Below, in pieces: positions 39,694-51,545 of a stretch of 64,000 nt of DNA. The stretch spans positions 2,542,001-2,606,000 of the forward strand of contig NC_039481.1 of NCBI RefSeq assembly GCF_003590095.1. The letters are read 5' to 3'. Source of the DNA: Trichoplusia ni (Eukaryota; Arthropoda; Insecta; Lepidoptera; Noctuidae). Below the pieces are notes generated by a model. That model saw nothing but the letters and a program-made list of their open reading frames with translations. It searched no databases and was not told the DNA's origin. The position numbers were made by a program, and so were the translations under genes. Each line of letters starts with the position of its first letter. The stretch's first letter is position 1.

Positions 39694-42600
39694 ATGGCTC
39701 TAAAAGCACTTGTCGGGCAAAGTGAGTTTTATAAAATTAATTTTAAATAGTTTTAAGCCGGAATATACCCCTAATTTAATCAATTACATGAACAATAATC
39801 ATTGATGTGTAATTCAGAATATAGTTTTTAAGGCTTCGCTCGTATTTAACATGATTTCAGTATATCAAAAGTTATCAACAATATCGATGACTAATAAACT
39901 GAGTGTTTTTAGATACACACATTTTTTATGTGCTTTTTCCCAAAAGATTAGCTTCATATTTGTGTTAAGATAAAGATTTCACTGTGATCAGCATACCAGT
40001 GTCAACAAAAAGATTTACTGAATTTCAGTCAGATTTGGTCAAAATCTTTAGAAAGATTGACGAAAGCTTAATAAATAATGTCGATACATCTTAGAGAAGC
40101 ATTGTGATTCATATTGTTACTGCATTATGTGTAATAAAGTTACATGAAGGGGATAAAAAGTGTTTCGCATGTATATTGATTTTCTTGTGTCACTGGAGCA
40201 AGGGGGTGGGGTGCCATGTACGTCACGAAGCGCCCTCGAGTGAGCGATGTATTCCATTGTTTCCAGACTTCACCCCCTACTTCTACTAAAAGCACATATA
40301 TTATAAAAACAACCTTATTAGAATCGAATATGTGGCCTCAATCTTTTTAAAACATCAAAATATCTTTTTGTATGACATATATCCCACAGAATTACTATGA
40401 TATTCAATGACAAAAATAAACTATATCTAGACAACACCCACAGATTCCAAATGGCCAACACAATCACATTATAGGGTCATTAATATAATAAAATATGTAC
40501 TAAAACTAGCTTATTCAGTTTTTAAAAAAGAAAACTTACAAAGATGTCATACTGACAAACTCTTTACAGAGATTATGAATGAGGTGATCCGGTATCGCTC
40601 AAAAGGGAAGGATAAAATAGAATGGCGGGTGTTGGTGGTAGACCAGCTGTCCATGCGGATGGTGTCTGCTTGCTGCAAAATGCACGACATCTCTGCAGAG
40701 GGCATCACTTGTAAGTACATAAGGGTTTCCCTCATAGTTAATATTATCATCAGTACTTTGCAGTCCAATTTTGGACTCAGGCTTCTCCAAATACATAAAA
40801 AAAAAAAAGATATCCTTAGATCAAACCAACTTATATAATTAATATATATTTTTAGGAAACAAAGAAATAAGTTTATTTTTATAAATATTGACAGTAACTA
40901 GTATGAGCCTTATGACATTGAATCGAAAATAGAATCACAAAAAAAGGCATTATAATATGACTAAAAAAGAAAAGCTAATTACTTGCACACATAAAATATT
41001 CTTATAAATTAAAATGATTTAAACTTGTTTTAGTGGTGGAGGACATACATAAGAAGAGAGAACCACTATGTACCATGGATGGTATCTACCTCATCACTCC
41101 ATCGGAGAAGTCTGTACATGCCCTCATCAATGACTTCTCTGTCGGCAACCGCATTATGTACAGGGCTGCACATGTGTTCTTCACGGAAGGTAAACATGCA
41201 GATATTCTATGCTTCTTGAAGCTATTCGATTCATACGCTTCAGTTAATTAGCTGCTAATGTGTTACACCAAATAATAATAATTTTGTATTAATATTATGA
41301 TAGATTCTTCATTTCTTTTATGTTTTCTTATTTATTGCTTTTATGATTTCGTTTTTACAGCTTGTCCAGATGTACTATTTGACGAATTATCACGTAGTCG
41401 CGTAGCTAAACACATCCAAACATTAAAGGAAATCAACATTGCTTTTATTCCATATGAACAGCAGGTTTGTCAATTTCTTTGTTTCAAGGAAGAACTCACA
41501 AATGTGGGACATATTCCTACTATTAGAGTTCAACCTTTAACCTTATTTAACCCTTGTTACACGCTGCCAATGTTAAGTATGCCCTGAGGAACTTTTCAAT
41601 GAACTCTGCAAGTCTTCCGCAGCAAGGAAAATCAAAACCTTAAAGGAAATTAACATTGCTTTCCTACCATATGAAAGTCAGGTCAGTCATCAGAATACTT
41701 ATAGTATTCAAAAAATCAATATTGAAAGTCATGAATTTAAAATTGTTATGAAAAGTATAACTACTTCTTTGTATACTTTAATATTTATAAAATTTATATT
41801 TTTATCGATATATTTGTATAGGTATTCTCCCTGGATTCGCCCGAGACGTTCCAGTGCATGTACAACCCTGCACTAGCCCAGACTCGTAACGCCAATATGG
41901 AGCGTATCGCGGAACAGATCGCCACACTGTGCGCCACTCTCGGCGAATATCCGTCAGTGCGATACCGCAGGTAACTTTACGAACCCTTCAGGCCAGTTTA
42001 GACCAGTGGCAATATCGTGCCAATATCGTGCCAGTGGTATCAATCCCGACAGTAGCATTTTGTGAGAAAAAAAGAATACAAGATGTTCTAACAACATTTT
42101 CATTTCACAGTGACTGGGAACGCAACGTCGAACTTGCTCAGCTCATCCAACAAAAACTGGATGCCTACAAGGTAAATAGAAAATCACTAAACTACTAACT
42201 TAAATCTCACTTCACTTTTAGAACAGTCGTGACTCATCTATTAGCTAACATTTAACATTAGTCGCTCGACACTCCCGCGTTATACTTACGAAAAAAAATC
42301 TCGATCAGTTCAATGATTAGTTTTCTTTTCTTATCATCAGACCTTTTTGATGTTTTCTCTTCTTCATATTTCATAAAATTTGTCCAGGCTGATGAGCCGA
42401 CCATGGGCGAGGGCCCCGAGAAGGCTCGCTCCCAGCTGCTGGTGCTCGACCGTGGCTTCGACTGCGTGTCGCCGTTACTGCACGAACTGACTTTGCAAGC
42501 CATGGCCTACGATCTACTGCCGATTGAAAACGACGTTTATAAGTAAGATCACTCAACTACCAGAGTTTAGGCAATCCGATTCATTAAATGGGCTTCGAAA

Positions 42601-45502
42601 GCTTGCTTTGATGACATTAGTATATGCCATCAAACCATATTACCATATAGTAGATGGCATAGCATTCATTTAACATTATTAATCACTTTAGACATCCTCA
42701 AACCACTTTACGCTCGGTAGGATTAAGATAAACGATGCAATAATGTTAAAATTATCATTCTTTTTAATAGGTACGACTCGTCAGGCAACATGAAGGAAGT
42801 ACTGCTGGATGAGAATGATGAACTGTGGGTCGAGCTCCGACATCAGCATATTGCTGTTGTATCCACATCAGTCACTAAGAACCTGAAGAAGTTCACCGAG
42901 TCCAAGCGTATGGGTGGCGGTAAGTTGATAAAATTTGTATTTGAACCACTAAATATGCATTGGTTTCTCATTTTTAGAAAAATTGCATCTTTTAAATTTT
43001 CAGAACTGTTTTCGTGGTGAATACAAAACCATGATTGTATAATGACAGGAAATTCTATTAGGGATAAAGTTACAAGACGTAACTTTCAATACTACACGCC
43101 TATGTTAATTACGCCGTAGGCACAAAAGATCACAGGGTCTTAATAATTAAATCCTTATTAACAGGTGACAAGCAGTCCATGCGAGATCTCTCCCAGATGA
43201 TCAAGAAGATGCCTCAGTACCAGAAGGAGCTGTCGAAGTACGCGACGCACTTGCGTCTCGCTGAGGACTGCATGAAGTCTTACCAAGGCTATGTTGACAA
43301 GCTCTGCAAAGTGGAACAGGTAGGACGAAACATACACTATATAAAATGAATGTTAGTTTTTTATCATGTACTAAGGCACATAGATGTATACCTTACAGAT
43401 AAAATAGATATTATATACAACGGTTCTTAGTATACATATACAGCTTAAAAAAATGTTAATGCCATAAACAGGCAATGTAATATGACTTACTTTTGTAACA
43501 ATTATACTTTTAACTTAATGACGCCTCTAAGTCTATCCAGCATTAACTATATCCAGCTATTTGTTGTAAATTAGGGTTTCTCATAAAAATAGTTATTTAA
43601 TTTATGTTTGCACTTCCTAAATCGTACATATAGTCAAAAAAATCGTAAACAATAGCTGCTTGCTAATCTCGGATTGTGAAAGCCATCCGCGCTGTGTTAT
43701 CGCATGAAAACGAATACCTCGGCAAATAACTGGTTTATATTTAAAAACGAAAGAGGTTTTAACCAATATATTTTTTTTTTAAACAGGACTTGGCTATGGG
43801 CACTGACGCTGAGGGAGAAAAGATTAAAGATCACATGAGGAGCATTGTACCTGTACTTCTTGATCAGGTAATATATTATATAGAAAGTTTGAACACTCCA
43901 CCCTTATTTCTGAGTAGCAATTTTGATTTTCTTATACTAAGGTATAAGAAAATCAAAATTCCCACTCAATTCAAAAAACCCACGGAACACATATCACTAA
44001 TCAAAACAGCTGATTGATTTATCCAGTACTCTCTTGCAAGTATCATTTAATAAGTCTAACTGTTAGGCATTAACATTTCTACATCTTTATAATTACAGGC
44101 GGTCATCAACTTCAACAAAATGCGTATCATCGCACTGTACATAATGTCCAAGAACGGAATATCGGAGGAGAACCTGAACAAGCTGGTGACACACGCTCAG
44201 CTCGAGCCGTCTGATAAGCAGACATTGCTGAACCTCGCCAACTTGGGCCTCAATGTGGTGGTTGATGTATGTTCTAAGTATAAAGTCGTATAGCTTCATT
44301 TTTAATGGGCTTCCAACAAAAGGCTTTACATGGCTGTACAAAAAAAAACTTTTAACATTAATCTATTTTTCTTTTTTTGCAAATTAATTTTAGTACAGTT
44401 AGAAGTCATTCGCTGTTATCTCTAATTGCAACTAGTAAAAAACATATCATAATAGCATTTTTCAGATATGCAATTCAAAGCTAAATTAATTCAGTGTTTA
44501 AGCCAAATTAAGGTACTTAATAGTGATATGCTGACGATTCGTTTTTTTACAGGGTAACAGGAAGAAACAATATCAAGTACCAAGGAAAGAAAGGATCACT
44601 GAGCAAACTTACCAAATGTCTCGATGGACGCCCGTGATCAAGGTATGACTAAAACAAGCACAATAAAGACACAGCATTCCATAAACACGAAATCTTCAAC
44701 TAAATCCTCATTTCAGGACATCATGGAAGATGCTATTGAGGACAAACTTGACCAACGTCACTTCCCGTTCTTGGCTGGACGCGCCCAGACCTCGGGATAC
44801 CAGGCACCAACTAGGTAAGTCTCCATGATAGAGAAAATAACATAAATACGAATTAATAGATATTGCCCAGTTTGAACTTGGCTTGACACACTGCCGCTTT
44901 CTAAATAAATGGTCGTCATATTAAATCTGTTTTTGTATTGCAGCGTGCGCTACGGTCACTGGCACAAGGACAAGGCACAGCAAACCATCAAGAACGTACC
45001 GCGCCTGATTGTGTTCGTTGTTGGAGGTAAGAGTTTAACATATTTAGTAACATAACACATGCATGTTATGCTTGTACTGTAAGGTAATATTTGTGAAGCG
45101 GACAGCCCAAATGTAAGGAGGGTTTTAACTTATGTGGTGCATTCAATTGGTCATAATTAATGTTTTGTAAAAATCTAAATCGGAGGAAAAGAAGAGATGC
45201 GCAAAAATATTGTATCAAATTAAAGCTAATAATAAGGTCATATTAAACGAGTGTGTACTTATAATAGTCTCGTTTACCTTATTTATGTTAGAAAGTTACT
45301 AGTAACCAAGTATCGAGTCTGAGTAATTAGTTGTTAAAATAAATTTGTTGTTATTTTCCTCGTTCCAGGCGTTTGCTTCTCGGAAATCCGCTGCGCGTAC
45401 GAGGTCACAGCCGCGCTCAAGAACTGGGAGGTTATCATCGGATCTTCCCACATACTGACTCCTGATAACTTCCTCTCGGACCTCAGCTCTCTCACTGCCT
45501 AA
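39694..45502 (+). CDS. Rop: Rop, Sec1/Munc18-family syntaxin-binding protein
   Basis: Sec1/Munc18 proteins bind syntaxin and assembling SNARE complexes and are needed for synaptic vesicle and general exocytosis; they act in the cytosol at the plasma membrane. Fifteen coding exons join in frame: 39694-39721, 40570-40710, 41034-41189, exon 4 (41361-41464 or 41578-41681), 41822-41970, 42111-42171, 42388-42542, 42771-42919, 43165-43319, 43787-43867, 44099-44266, 44553-44642, 44717-44814, 44944-45026, 45369-45502. The sum is 1752 nt, giving 583 residues, close to the usual size of about 590. Family-typical stretches seen: VLVVDQLSMRMVSACCKM near residue 30, EQIATLCATLGEYPSVRYR, DEPTMGEGPEKARSQLL, LLPIENDVYKY, NRKKQYQVPRKERITEQTYQ and HFPFLAGR. 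The start ATG opens MALKALVGQKI, the usual N-terminus. A consensus AATAAA lies at 45947-45952. Exon 4 is present in two alternative copies. Recognition is firm; individual splice sites were read by eye and confirmed by phase. Confidence 0.96.
41361..41464 (+). other. Rop: Rop alternative exon 4a
   Basis: This 104-nt exon is preceded by a good acceptor (tttttacag) and followed by the donor CAG|gtttgt. It enters in phase 1 and leaves in phase 0, giving 35 residues from ACPDVLFDELSRSR to PYEQQ (about residues 109-143). That places it at the end of domain 1 of the Sec1/Munc18 fold, near the join with domain 2 by family knowledge. Confidence 0.9.
41578..41681 (+). other. Rop: Rop alternative exon 4b
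   Basis: A second 104-nt exon lies 113 nt downstream of exon 4a. Its acceptor is aatgttaag and its donor is CAG|gtcagt, with the same entry and exit phases. It encodes 35 residues from VCPEELFNELCKSS to PYESQ, of which 22 match exon 4a; the shared core is TLKEINIAF. It has no stop in the used frame. Including both copies would add 104 nt and break the frame, so the two should be mutually exclusive. The acceptor is weaker than that of 4a. Confidence 0.88.
43919..43960. repeat. perfect 19-bp foldback in Rop intron 10
   Basis: Arms 43919-43937 and 43942-43960 are exact reverse complements with loop taag. It lies 52 nt after the exon 10 donor and could fold in the pre-mRNA. Confidence 0.9.
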
Positions 45503-47345
45503 ACAGCTACCTGAGCCTACACCTGTCTCCATCCAGCATGGATTACAAAACGTCAATGTAACCTACAAATAGGTTTGAGTTCACAAATGAATTAATTAGC
45601 AGATGCTTTGGCCCATCTCTATTGAAATTTATTTAAAATGTATGAAATGTTAGCGTAGTGTTGCCGTACTTGGACTATTTAATGTGATATCAGCATATTA
45701 TAATTATGCAGTTTTAATAATGGCTTAACTTAATTTAATATTATTACAAGTTACAAGTTTGAAACCTCTGTCTTTGTCAGACGAGACTTTTCGAAAACAA
45801 ATTGTGTGTATTATAATAACTAGTATTTTAAATTTAATCTAAGATCAAAGAGAGTGCAAAAGTGCATTGTAATTTAATTATGTTCAATCTTTTTACGTTT
45901 GTTATATATCAATGATCAAAATATTTATATTGTTGACATTATTTAAAATAAAGTAAATTCATTATTATTTATTAGTTTGTAGGATTTGCAATTTTCTGTA
46001 TTATTTTTATTGTTGATTGAAATGTTAAACATTACATAGGTTTGCGAACTATTTATATAGACTGATACAGACAACACGCTGTTCTTAAATAAAAGTACAT
46101 TAAATAATGTTACAATTTCATGGAAACGTAGGCATAGTTAGAAAACTAAATTGTCTGCGATTTATGTAAGATACAATGTCTTTCATCGTGTGTGTTGCTA
46201 GTTATAAAATTTCCGCTACCGAAATTCATTACGCAGTTGTTTTAATGCCAAATGCTAGAATCTTAACGAGTATTTATCGTAGAAATAATGTGTTAATCAG
46301 GATGTTCTTGTAACTTGCACCTCTAATTGACCCCATTCTATGCACATGTCGCTTTGTCGGCACATATCAGGTAGTTCACGACTTGCTAGGAATCTAAAGT
46401 CATCTTATATATTATATCTAACTGTTGATATTATGCGTGTTAAATTGTGTCTAATATTAACCGTTGTGTTTACATTCCAACTATCTGTATGTAGCTATAG
46501 TCAGTTGTTAGATACTTGAAAAATTGTTTTAGAATTTAAACTCTTTGAACTATTTCTGAAAACTTATTAAAGTACGTTGAACGTATTCGTGATTTACAAT
46601 GTATTTATATAATAACGTGTAGTGATGATGGTCTAGATTGTAATCATAAGGGATTTACTATGGCATGTCATGAAACTAATGTAATTCCAATATTATAAAA
46701 AAGGAATACCATCTGTTTTAATAAAAATCTCCATCAATTGTGTGTCAATGACGGATTGTGCAATTATGTAGGAAAGTTTGTATTCATAGCCATTCTAAAC
46801 ATTAACCTTAAATATCAGTATTTGATTGTTAAAATTTCATTAAATTATTTAATCATCAATATAACGGCATTTTTGTATAAATTTAATTCGCTCCCATATC
46901 ATATTAATATGTGTTGCCATACTGCTGGGCAAATATCTAGCTTTTAGACTTCCCTCTCTGTGCTAACGTGTCCTGGACTTGGCTCTCTCTCTCTCTCTCT
47001 CGACGACTTACCTTTAATGGCAACCATATTTTTTTGCTTTAGAAATCTAAAAGTTTAAGTGTACCGTACTTCAAGTGTCCATAGTTTATTTACATCTCTC
47101 TATCTTTACATATTAATTGATAAGAGTAGCAGTTATTGATAAGAAATTTCTACAATAACAAACTGATCGTTAGGTAAATGCTCTGCGGTAACATTCATTG
47201 GGTATTTACTATGATTTGGATGTCAAAAAGATACGCTATTGTGTTAACCTTAAGGTTATCGTACCCTTATAACTTCTACATACGTACTTCACTTTAGCTT
47301 CCAGTTTATCGGTAACTGTCTAGAAGGAACCATCTCCTAAACGCG
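45503..47345. other. Rop 3' UTR and Rop-Ass intergenic DNA
   Basis: The Rop 3' UTR probably ends near 45970. The rest is AT-rich, with a (CT)n run at 46981-47001. The Ass promoter should lie just before 47346; no TATA box is evident. Confidence 0.5.
45947..45952 (+). terminator. Rop polyadenylation signal
   Basis: AATAAA 445 nt after the Rop stop codon in an AT-rich 3' UTR. It is the first canonical hexamer I noticed after the stop; cleavage would fall near 45970. Confidence 0.55.
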
Positions 47346-50300
47346 ATGAGTAATCTTGTTATTCTTGCTTATTCTGGTGGACTTGATACCAGCTGCATTC
47401 TAAAATGGTAAAGTTCTTTTTTTACTTCGACGGCTTATTATAATTCACATACCATAAACGTGAAATATATTTTCCTAAAAACATATTTTCTGAACACAAT
47501 GATTTTCTATTGTTTTAATTAGGTTGATCCAAAAAAAATATGAGGTGGTCTGTTACATGGCCGATGTTGGCCAAAATGAAGATTTCAAGAAAGCCACGGA
47601 AAAGGCTTTGGCTGTGGGCGCTAAAGATGCAAGTATTTTGTATGGTAAATTTAAAACATAATTATTTACCACTTAAAATAAGTTTAAACAAATGCTAATT
47701 GTTTAATTTTAGGTAATAGTTGAGGACCTCCGCAAAGAGTTTGTTACCAACTACATGCTGCCCGCTGTGCAGATGGGCTTAGTGTACGAGAGTCGTTATT
47801 ATTTGGGCACTTCTCTAGCCCGGCCGTGTATATCCGTCGGCCTTGTGGGAGCTGCTAAAAGACTAGGAGCCCAGTACATTGCCCACGGCGCTACCGGCAA
47901 GGGTAATGATCAAGTGCGATTTGAGCTTAGTGTCTACTCACTGTGGCCCGAAGGCAAGGTAAATATTGTTAATCATACATTTTCTCAAGTTTCTACCTTT
48001 TAGTTGTGAAGGTACTATTTAAAAAAAAAACAACCGGCGCAAATATAAACTACTGAGCCAAACTTGATGATTTTCTACGGGACCAGCTATTCTACGTCAA
48101 TTGAATCAATATGAAAAGAATCAACAAAGTCGGTTCATCCAGTCCGATATTCTGACAAATAGAAAGTACCTGCGAAAAACTCCTCCCTTTTTAAGTCGTA
48201 TTATAATGGCTGTGGTAAGGAAGAAAATTACCGCGCTGACGCTAGCCCAAAACTAAATTGGATTAGGTACTGGATAGATATAAGAGAGAATTTCCCCTTA
48301 CAAAAATACATTTTAATAAATACTAAACAGTAACAACTTACTTAGATTATAGCGCCATGGCGTCTTCCGGAATTCTTCGAAAGGTTCCAAGGGCGAAGTG
48401 ATCTTATAGAATACGCAAAACAAGAAAACATCCCTGTGTCAGCTACTCCCAAAGAACCTTGGTCCACTGATGAAAATATTATGCATATCAGGTGAGAGAG
48501 TTAAAAAATGTATTAATAAAATTAAATGATTGTATTAGTGTTTATCTAACTACTAAAATGTGAAAAGACTTAATCGCAATATTATTTTTTTCAAAAACAG
48601 TTACGAATCCGGTGTTTTGGAAGACCCTGGCGCAATTCCGCCGAATGGCATTTTTAAAATCACTCGTGATTTAAAACAAGCTGAAGACTACCCCAGTGTT
48701 ATCGACATCAATTTCGAAAAGGGTATGATTGATTTCTGTGTGTATTATGCTATTTAAGAATTTGTAGGTAAAACAAAGCTGAAGAGTTGTGTTTGTTTGA
48801 ACGCGCTCATCTCAGTATGCTCCAATTTGAAAAATTATGTTAGTATTAGATATATAGATTTATATGAGAAGGCGTGATAAACTTGATCACGCTATGATAA
48901 GATGAGAAATCCCAAGTCAAACTCACAAACTCTCTCTCTCTTACAAATACCATAATATATTGTAATTTACCCTTAGTCTGTTCAATCTATTTTGAACGAA
49001 ATTAGAACGTTAGTTACTTTTTACCGTAATGAACGAAATCAAATCAAATTTAGTCTCGGGTTACGGTAAATAGGTATTAAAAAACAAAACAAATCAGTAC
49101 CTAACTACTTAAATAAATATAATATGCCTACGTTGCACGTTGGTGTCATCATTTCCCTACAACTTGAAACGATCTATAAAATTAACGCATATCATCCATG
49201 AATCTGAGACATTGAGAAGAAACGGATTCTATCGTCTTTGTTATTTAAATAATAACAAATCACATGACTCAAATTAATTGCTTATCAGCTACAGTTAAAC
49301 TCTCATTATAATATTATGTTTATATAATTATTCTTCAGACAGTCTATTTATAATGAAGCGGTTATGCGCCTTTGACCTATGACATTGCAATAATTGAAGA
49401 AGATACGGTCAAGGGATTCAATGTTAACAGTTTACAACAATCAAGTCATCAACATCATTAACTGCACGGATGTTGTAGTGGTTGAGGTGACCACGCCAAA
49501 GCTAACCTGTGCGCGGAGTGTCATGGGTTCGATCCCTGCGTAGCACGAGCCTATGTGTGTGTGATCCACGAATACTTGTTCTAAGTCTGTCTTTGTGCAC
49601 GTGATTTTTGAATGTTTGTAATCCCCCCGCGACAAGGATTAAATTACTTGAAACGGGAGTCGTTTAAAATACAAACATCTCTATGTGAATGTATTACCTA
49701 ACTTATCATTTTTAGTTCATCTTGTCTAGAACATGGATATCAAAATGGCCATCATAATATCCTCTACGTTTGTAAACCTTACTACAGTGGGTCTGGCCAG
49801 AAGGCAACAACAGATGCGGTTGTTTAAGCATACAACGCACTACATGACGTACAGTATCGTTTCTCTGCCAGAACACAAATTATTTCCAAAGCTTTATTTT
49901 TCTTTTTATTTTGTCAGGTTTACCCATCTCTGTCAGGATCCCCAGTGGTCATGAAAAGTCTTTAGTCTTGACAAATCCGCTGGCTGTTGTGGAAACCTTG
50001 AATAAGCTGGCTGGTCAACACGGGGTAGGACGCATTGATATTGTGGAAAATCGATTCTTGGGATTGAAGGTAAACACAAAATATTGACGGGTCTTATTCA
50101 TTCGTTAATGTAGTCAGCTGAAAATACAATACAAAGAAAAAGATAAAACTACAAAAAACATTCCATTAAATAATTTCGAAATCAATTTACATAACTAAAT
50201 TATTAAAATAAGTCCCGGACCGAATTATCTTATGCGAAGTTTTTTACATATTTGCATTAAAAAAATGTATTTCCAGTCTCGAGGACTGTACGAGACTCCA

Positions 50301-50880
50301 GCTGGGACAGTTCTTCACATTGCACACGTCGATCTAGAAGCCTACGCGTTGGACAAAGAACTCCTCAGGTAACAAAGACAAACAAAAGAACATCTTAGTA
50401 ACACTAAGTAAAACTGGCAACAAAAGTTGCGTGCCTTGTTCACACTAGTACCTGCTTATGGAGATTTTTTTATGTTACAGGGTTAAGAAATATCTTCAAG
50501 AGAAAATGGCTGACTTTGTGTATAACGGATTCTGGTTCTCACCAGAAGCATCTTATACTCGCAAATGTTTAGAGTTATCCCAAGAAACTGTAAATGGAAT
50601 GGTGACTGTTCAAATATTTAAAGGAAATGGTAAGTCTTGTTGGCATTACACTTCTATGAACGTAACGTATTTGGACTTTTAATATTGTTGCTATAATATG
50701 ATGATTATTTTTATTTTAGTGACCATCTTGGCCAGAAAAAGTACAACTAGCTTGTATAACAAAGACCTGGTCTCCATGGATATCGCCGGAGGCTTCTCAC
50801 CCGAAGACAGCACAGGCTTTATTAACATAAATGCCCTGCGCCTGAAAGAGTACGCTCGCTTTACCAAACAAAACAAATGA
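47346..50880 (+). CDS. Ass: argininosuccinate synthase
   Basis: This cytosolic enzyme condenses citrulline and aspartate with ATP (giving AMP and PPi) to argininosuccinate, the step that recycles citrulline to arginine. Nine exons: 47346-47407, 47523-47628, 47713-47958, 48346-48491, 48601-48722, 49918-50069, 50277-50368, 50481-50629, 50720-50880. The sum is 1236 nt, giving 411 residues against 412 in human ASS1. The ATP-pyrophosphatase P-loop SGGLDTS is at residues 10-16, YLGTSLARP at 86-94 and HGATGKGNDQVRFE at 114-127. Intron 2 begins with GC rather than GT: the frame and the family alignment (GAK-D-VIVEDL) both require the donor at 47629. Intron 5 carries a SINE. A polyadenylation hexamer lies at 50934-50939. 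Many insects need dietary arginine because the ornithine-to-citrulline step is missing, so the likely role here is citrulline recycling, for example after nitric oxide synthesis; that is inference. Confidence 0.97.
48011..48260. repeat. probable diverged repeat in Ass intron 3
   Basis: Starts with a poly-A run followed by 'caaccggcgcaaatataaac' and includes 'aaagtcggttcatccagtcc', wording seen in moth repeats. The limits and family are uncertain. Confidence 0.35.
49459..49640 (+). mobile_element. tRNA-derived SINE in Ass intron 5
   Basis: Plus orientation. The A box lies near 49476-49487 (tagtggttgagg) and the B box GGTTCGATCC at 49526-49535; the body includes gtgatccacgaatacttgtt and tctttgtgcacgtgat. 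It is the same family as 13610-13785, inserted in the sense orientation of Ass. Confidence 0.88.
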
Positions 50881-51545
50881 AATTATTTTTGATATTTTTT
50901 TTAAATTTATTCAATTTATATATTTATTTTACCAATAAAAATCATCCCTCGTATAATTTTGTTATTTATTTATGAACCTGTTGCGTGATAAGAAGGGTAA
51001 TATTTTTCGAGCGCTTACTTTAGGTATTATACGCAATATGCGCGACCTAAACTGGAAACTCAGCTTATAAACCCAGTTTCCAGTTAAGTAGCTCGATTGT
51101 TTATAACGAAGAATCAACTCCGTCAATCAATCAACTCCGGTTGGCACTATTCAAAGAAAAACGCATCATAGTTTAGAACGAAATATGTTTGAATAGAACA
51201 CCACTTAAGCAGTGCATGGAGCGCATAACTCCGTCACGGGTTACACAAACATTCAAGTCATGCTCATATTGTAGGTGTAGCGGGAGTGCTCGCGCACATT
51301 AACTGTAGGTTCTTCTTGATAACTCATACTCTGCTATTTATTGCAATTTGTATAACACGGAAGAGTAGGTACGTTTGGATATTAACGAGAGTCTTTAGAA
51401 TATTGAATATTAAATATTTATCATCTGTGGTTTCGTGAATACATTGCCAGTACAAAAATTGTGATGTTGTTTATGGTTCTGTTCTAGCCTTAAGCTTGTC
51501 AATGTCAAATTTTCTTGCTGGAGGAAATTTACGTCTTCGTTGAAA
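50881..51545. other. Ass-MED22 intergenic region
   Basis: The Ass polyadenylation signal is at 50934. An 11-bp perfect inverted repeat (51050-51060 and 51075-51085, loop 14) follows. The MED22 promoter must lie in the last few hundred bases; no TATA box seen. Confidence 0.5.
50934..50939 (+). terminator. argininosuccinate synthase polyadenylation signal
   Basis: AATAAA 54 nt after the stop codon, followed by T-rich sequence (ttttgttatttattt), a normal arrangement for a short 3' UTR. Confidence 0.7.

Noticed and set aside
41465..41587. Exon 4b as a decayed pseudo-exon
   Set aside because: Both splice sites, phase, exact length and all codons are intact, and substitutions are mostly conservative, so a functional alternative exon is more likely.
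44093..44341. Minus-strand frame opposite Rop exon 11
   Set aside because: Antisense shadow of a conserved Rop exon.
47632..47720. Ass intron 2 with a normal GT donor at 47632 or 47643
   Set aside because: With the ttttag acceptor these give an early stop; with the later acceptor they change the length of a conserved loop. The GC donor keeps a gap-free family alignment.
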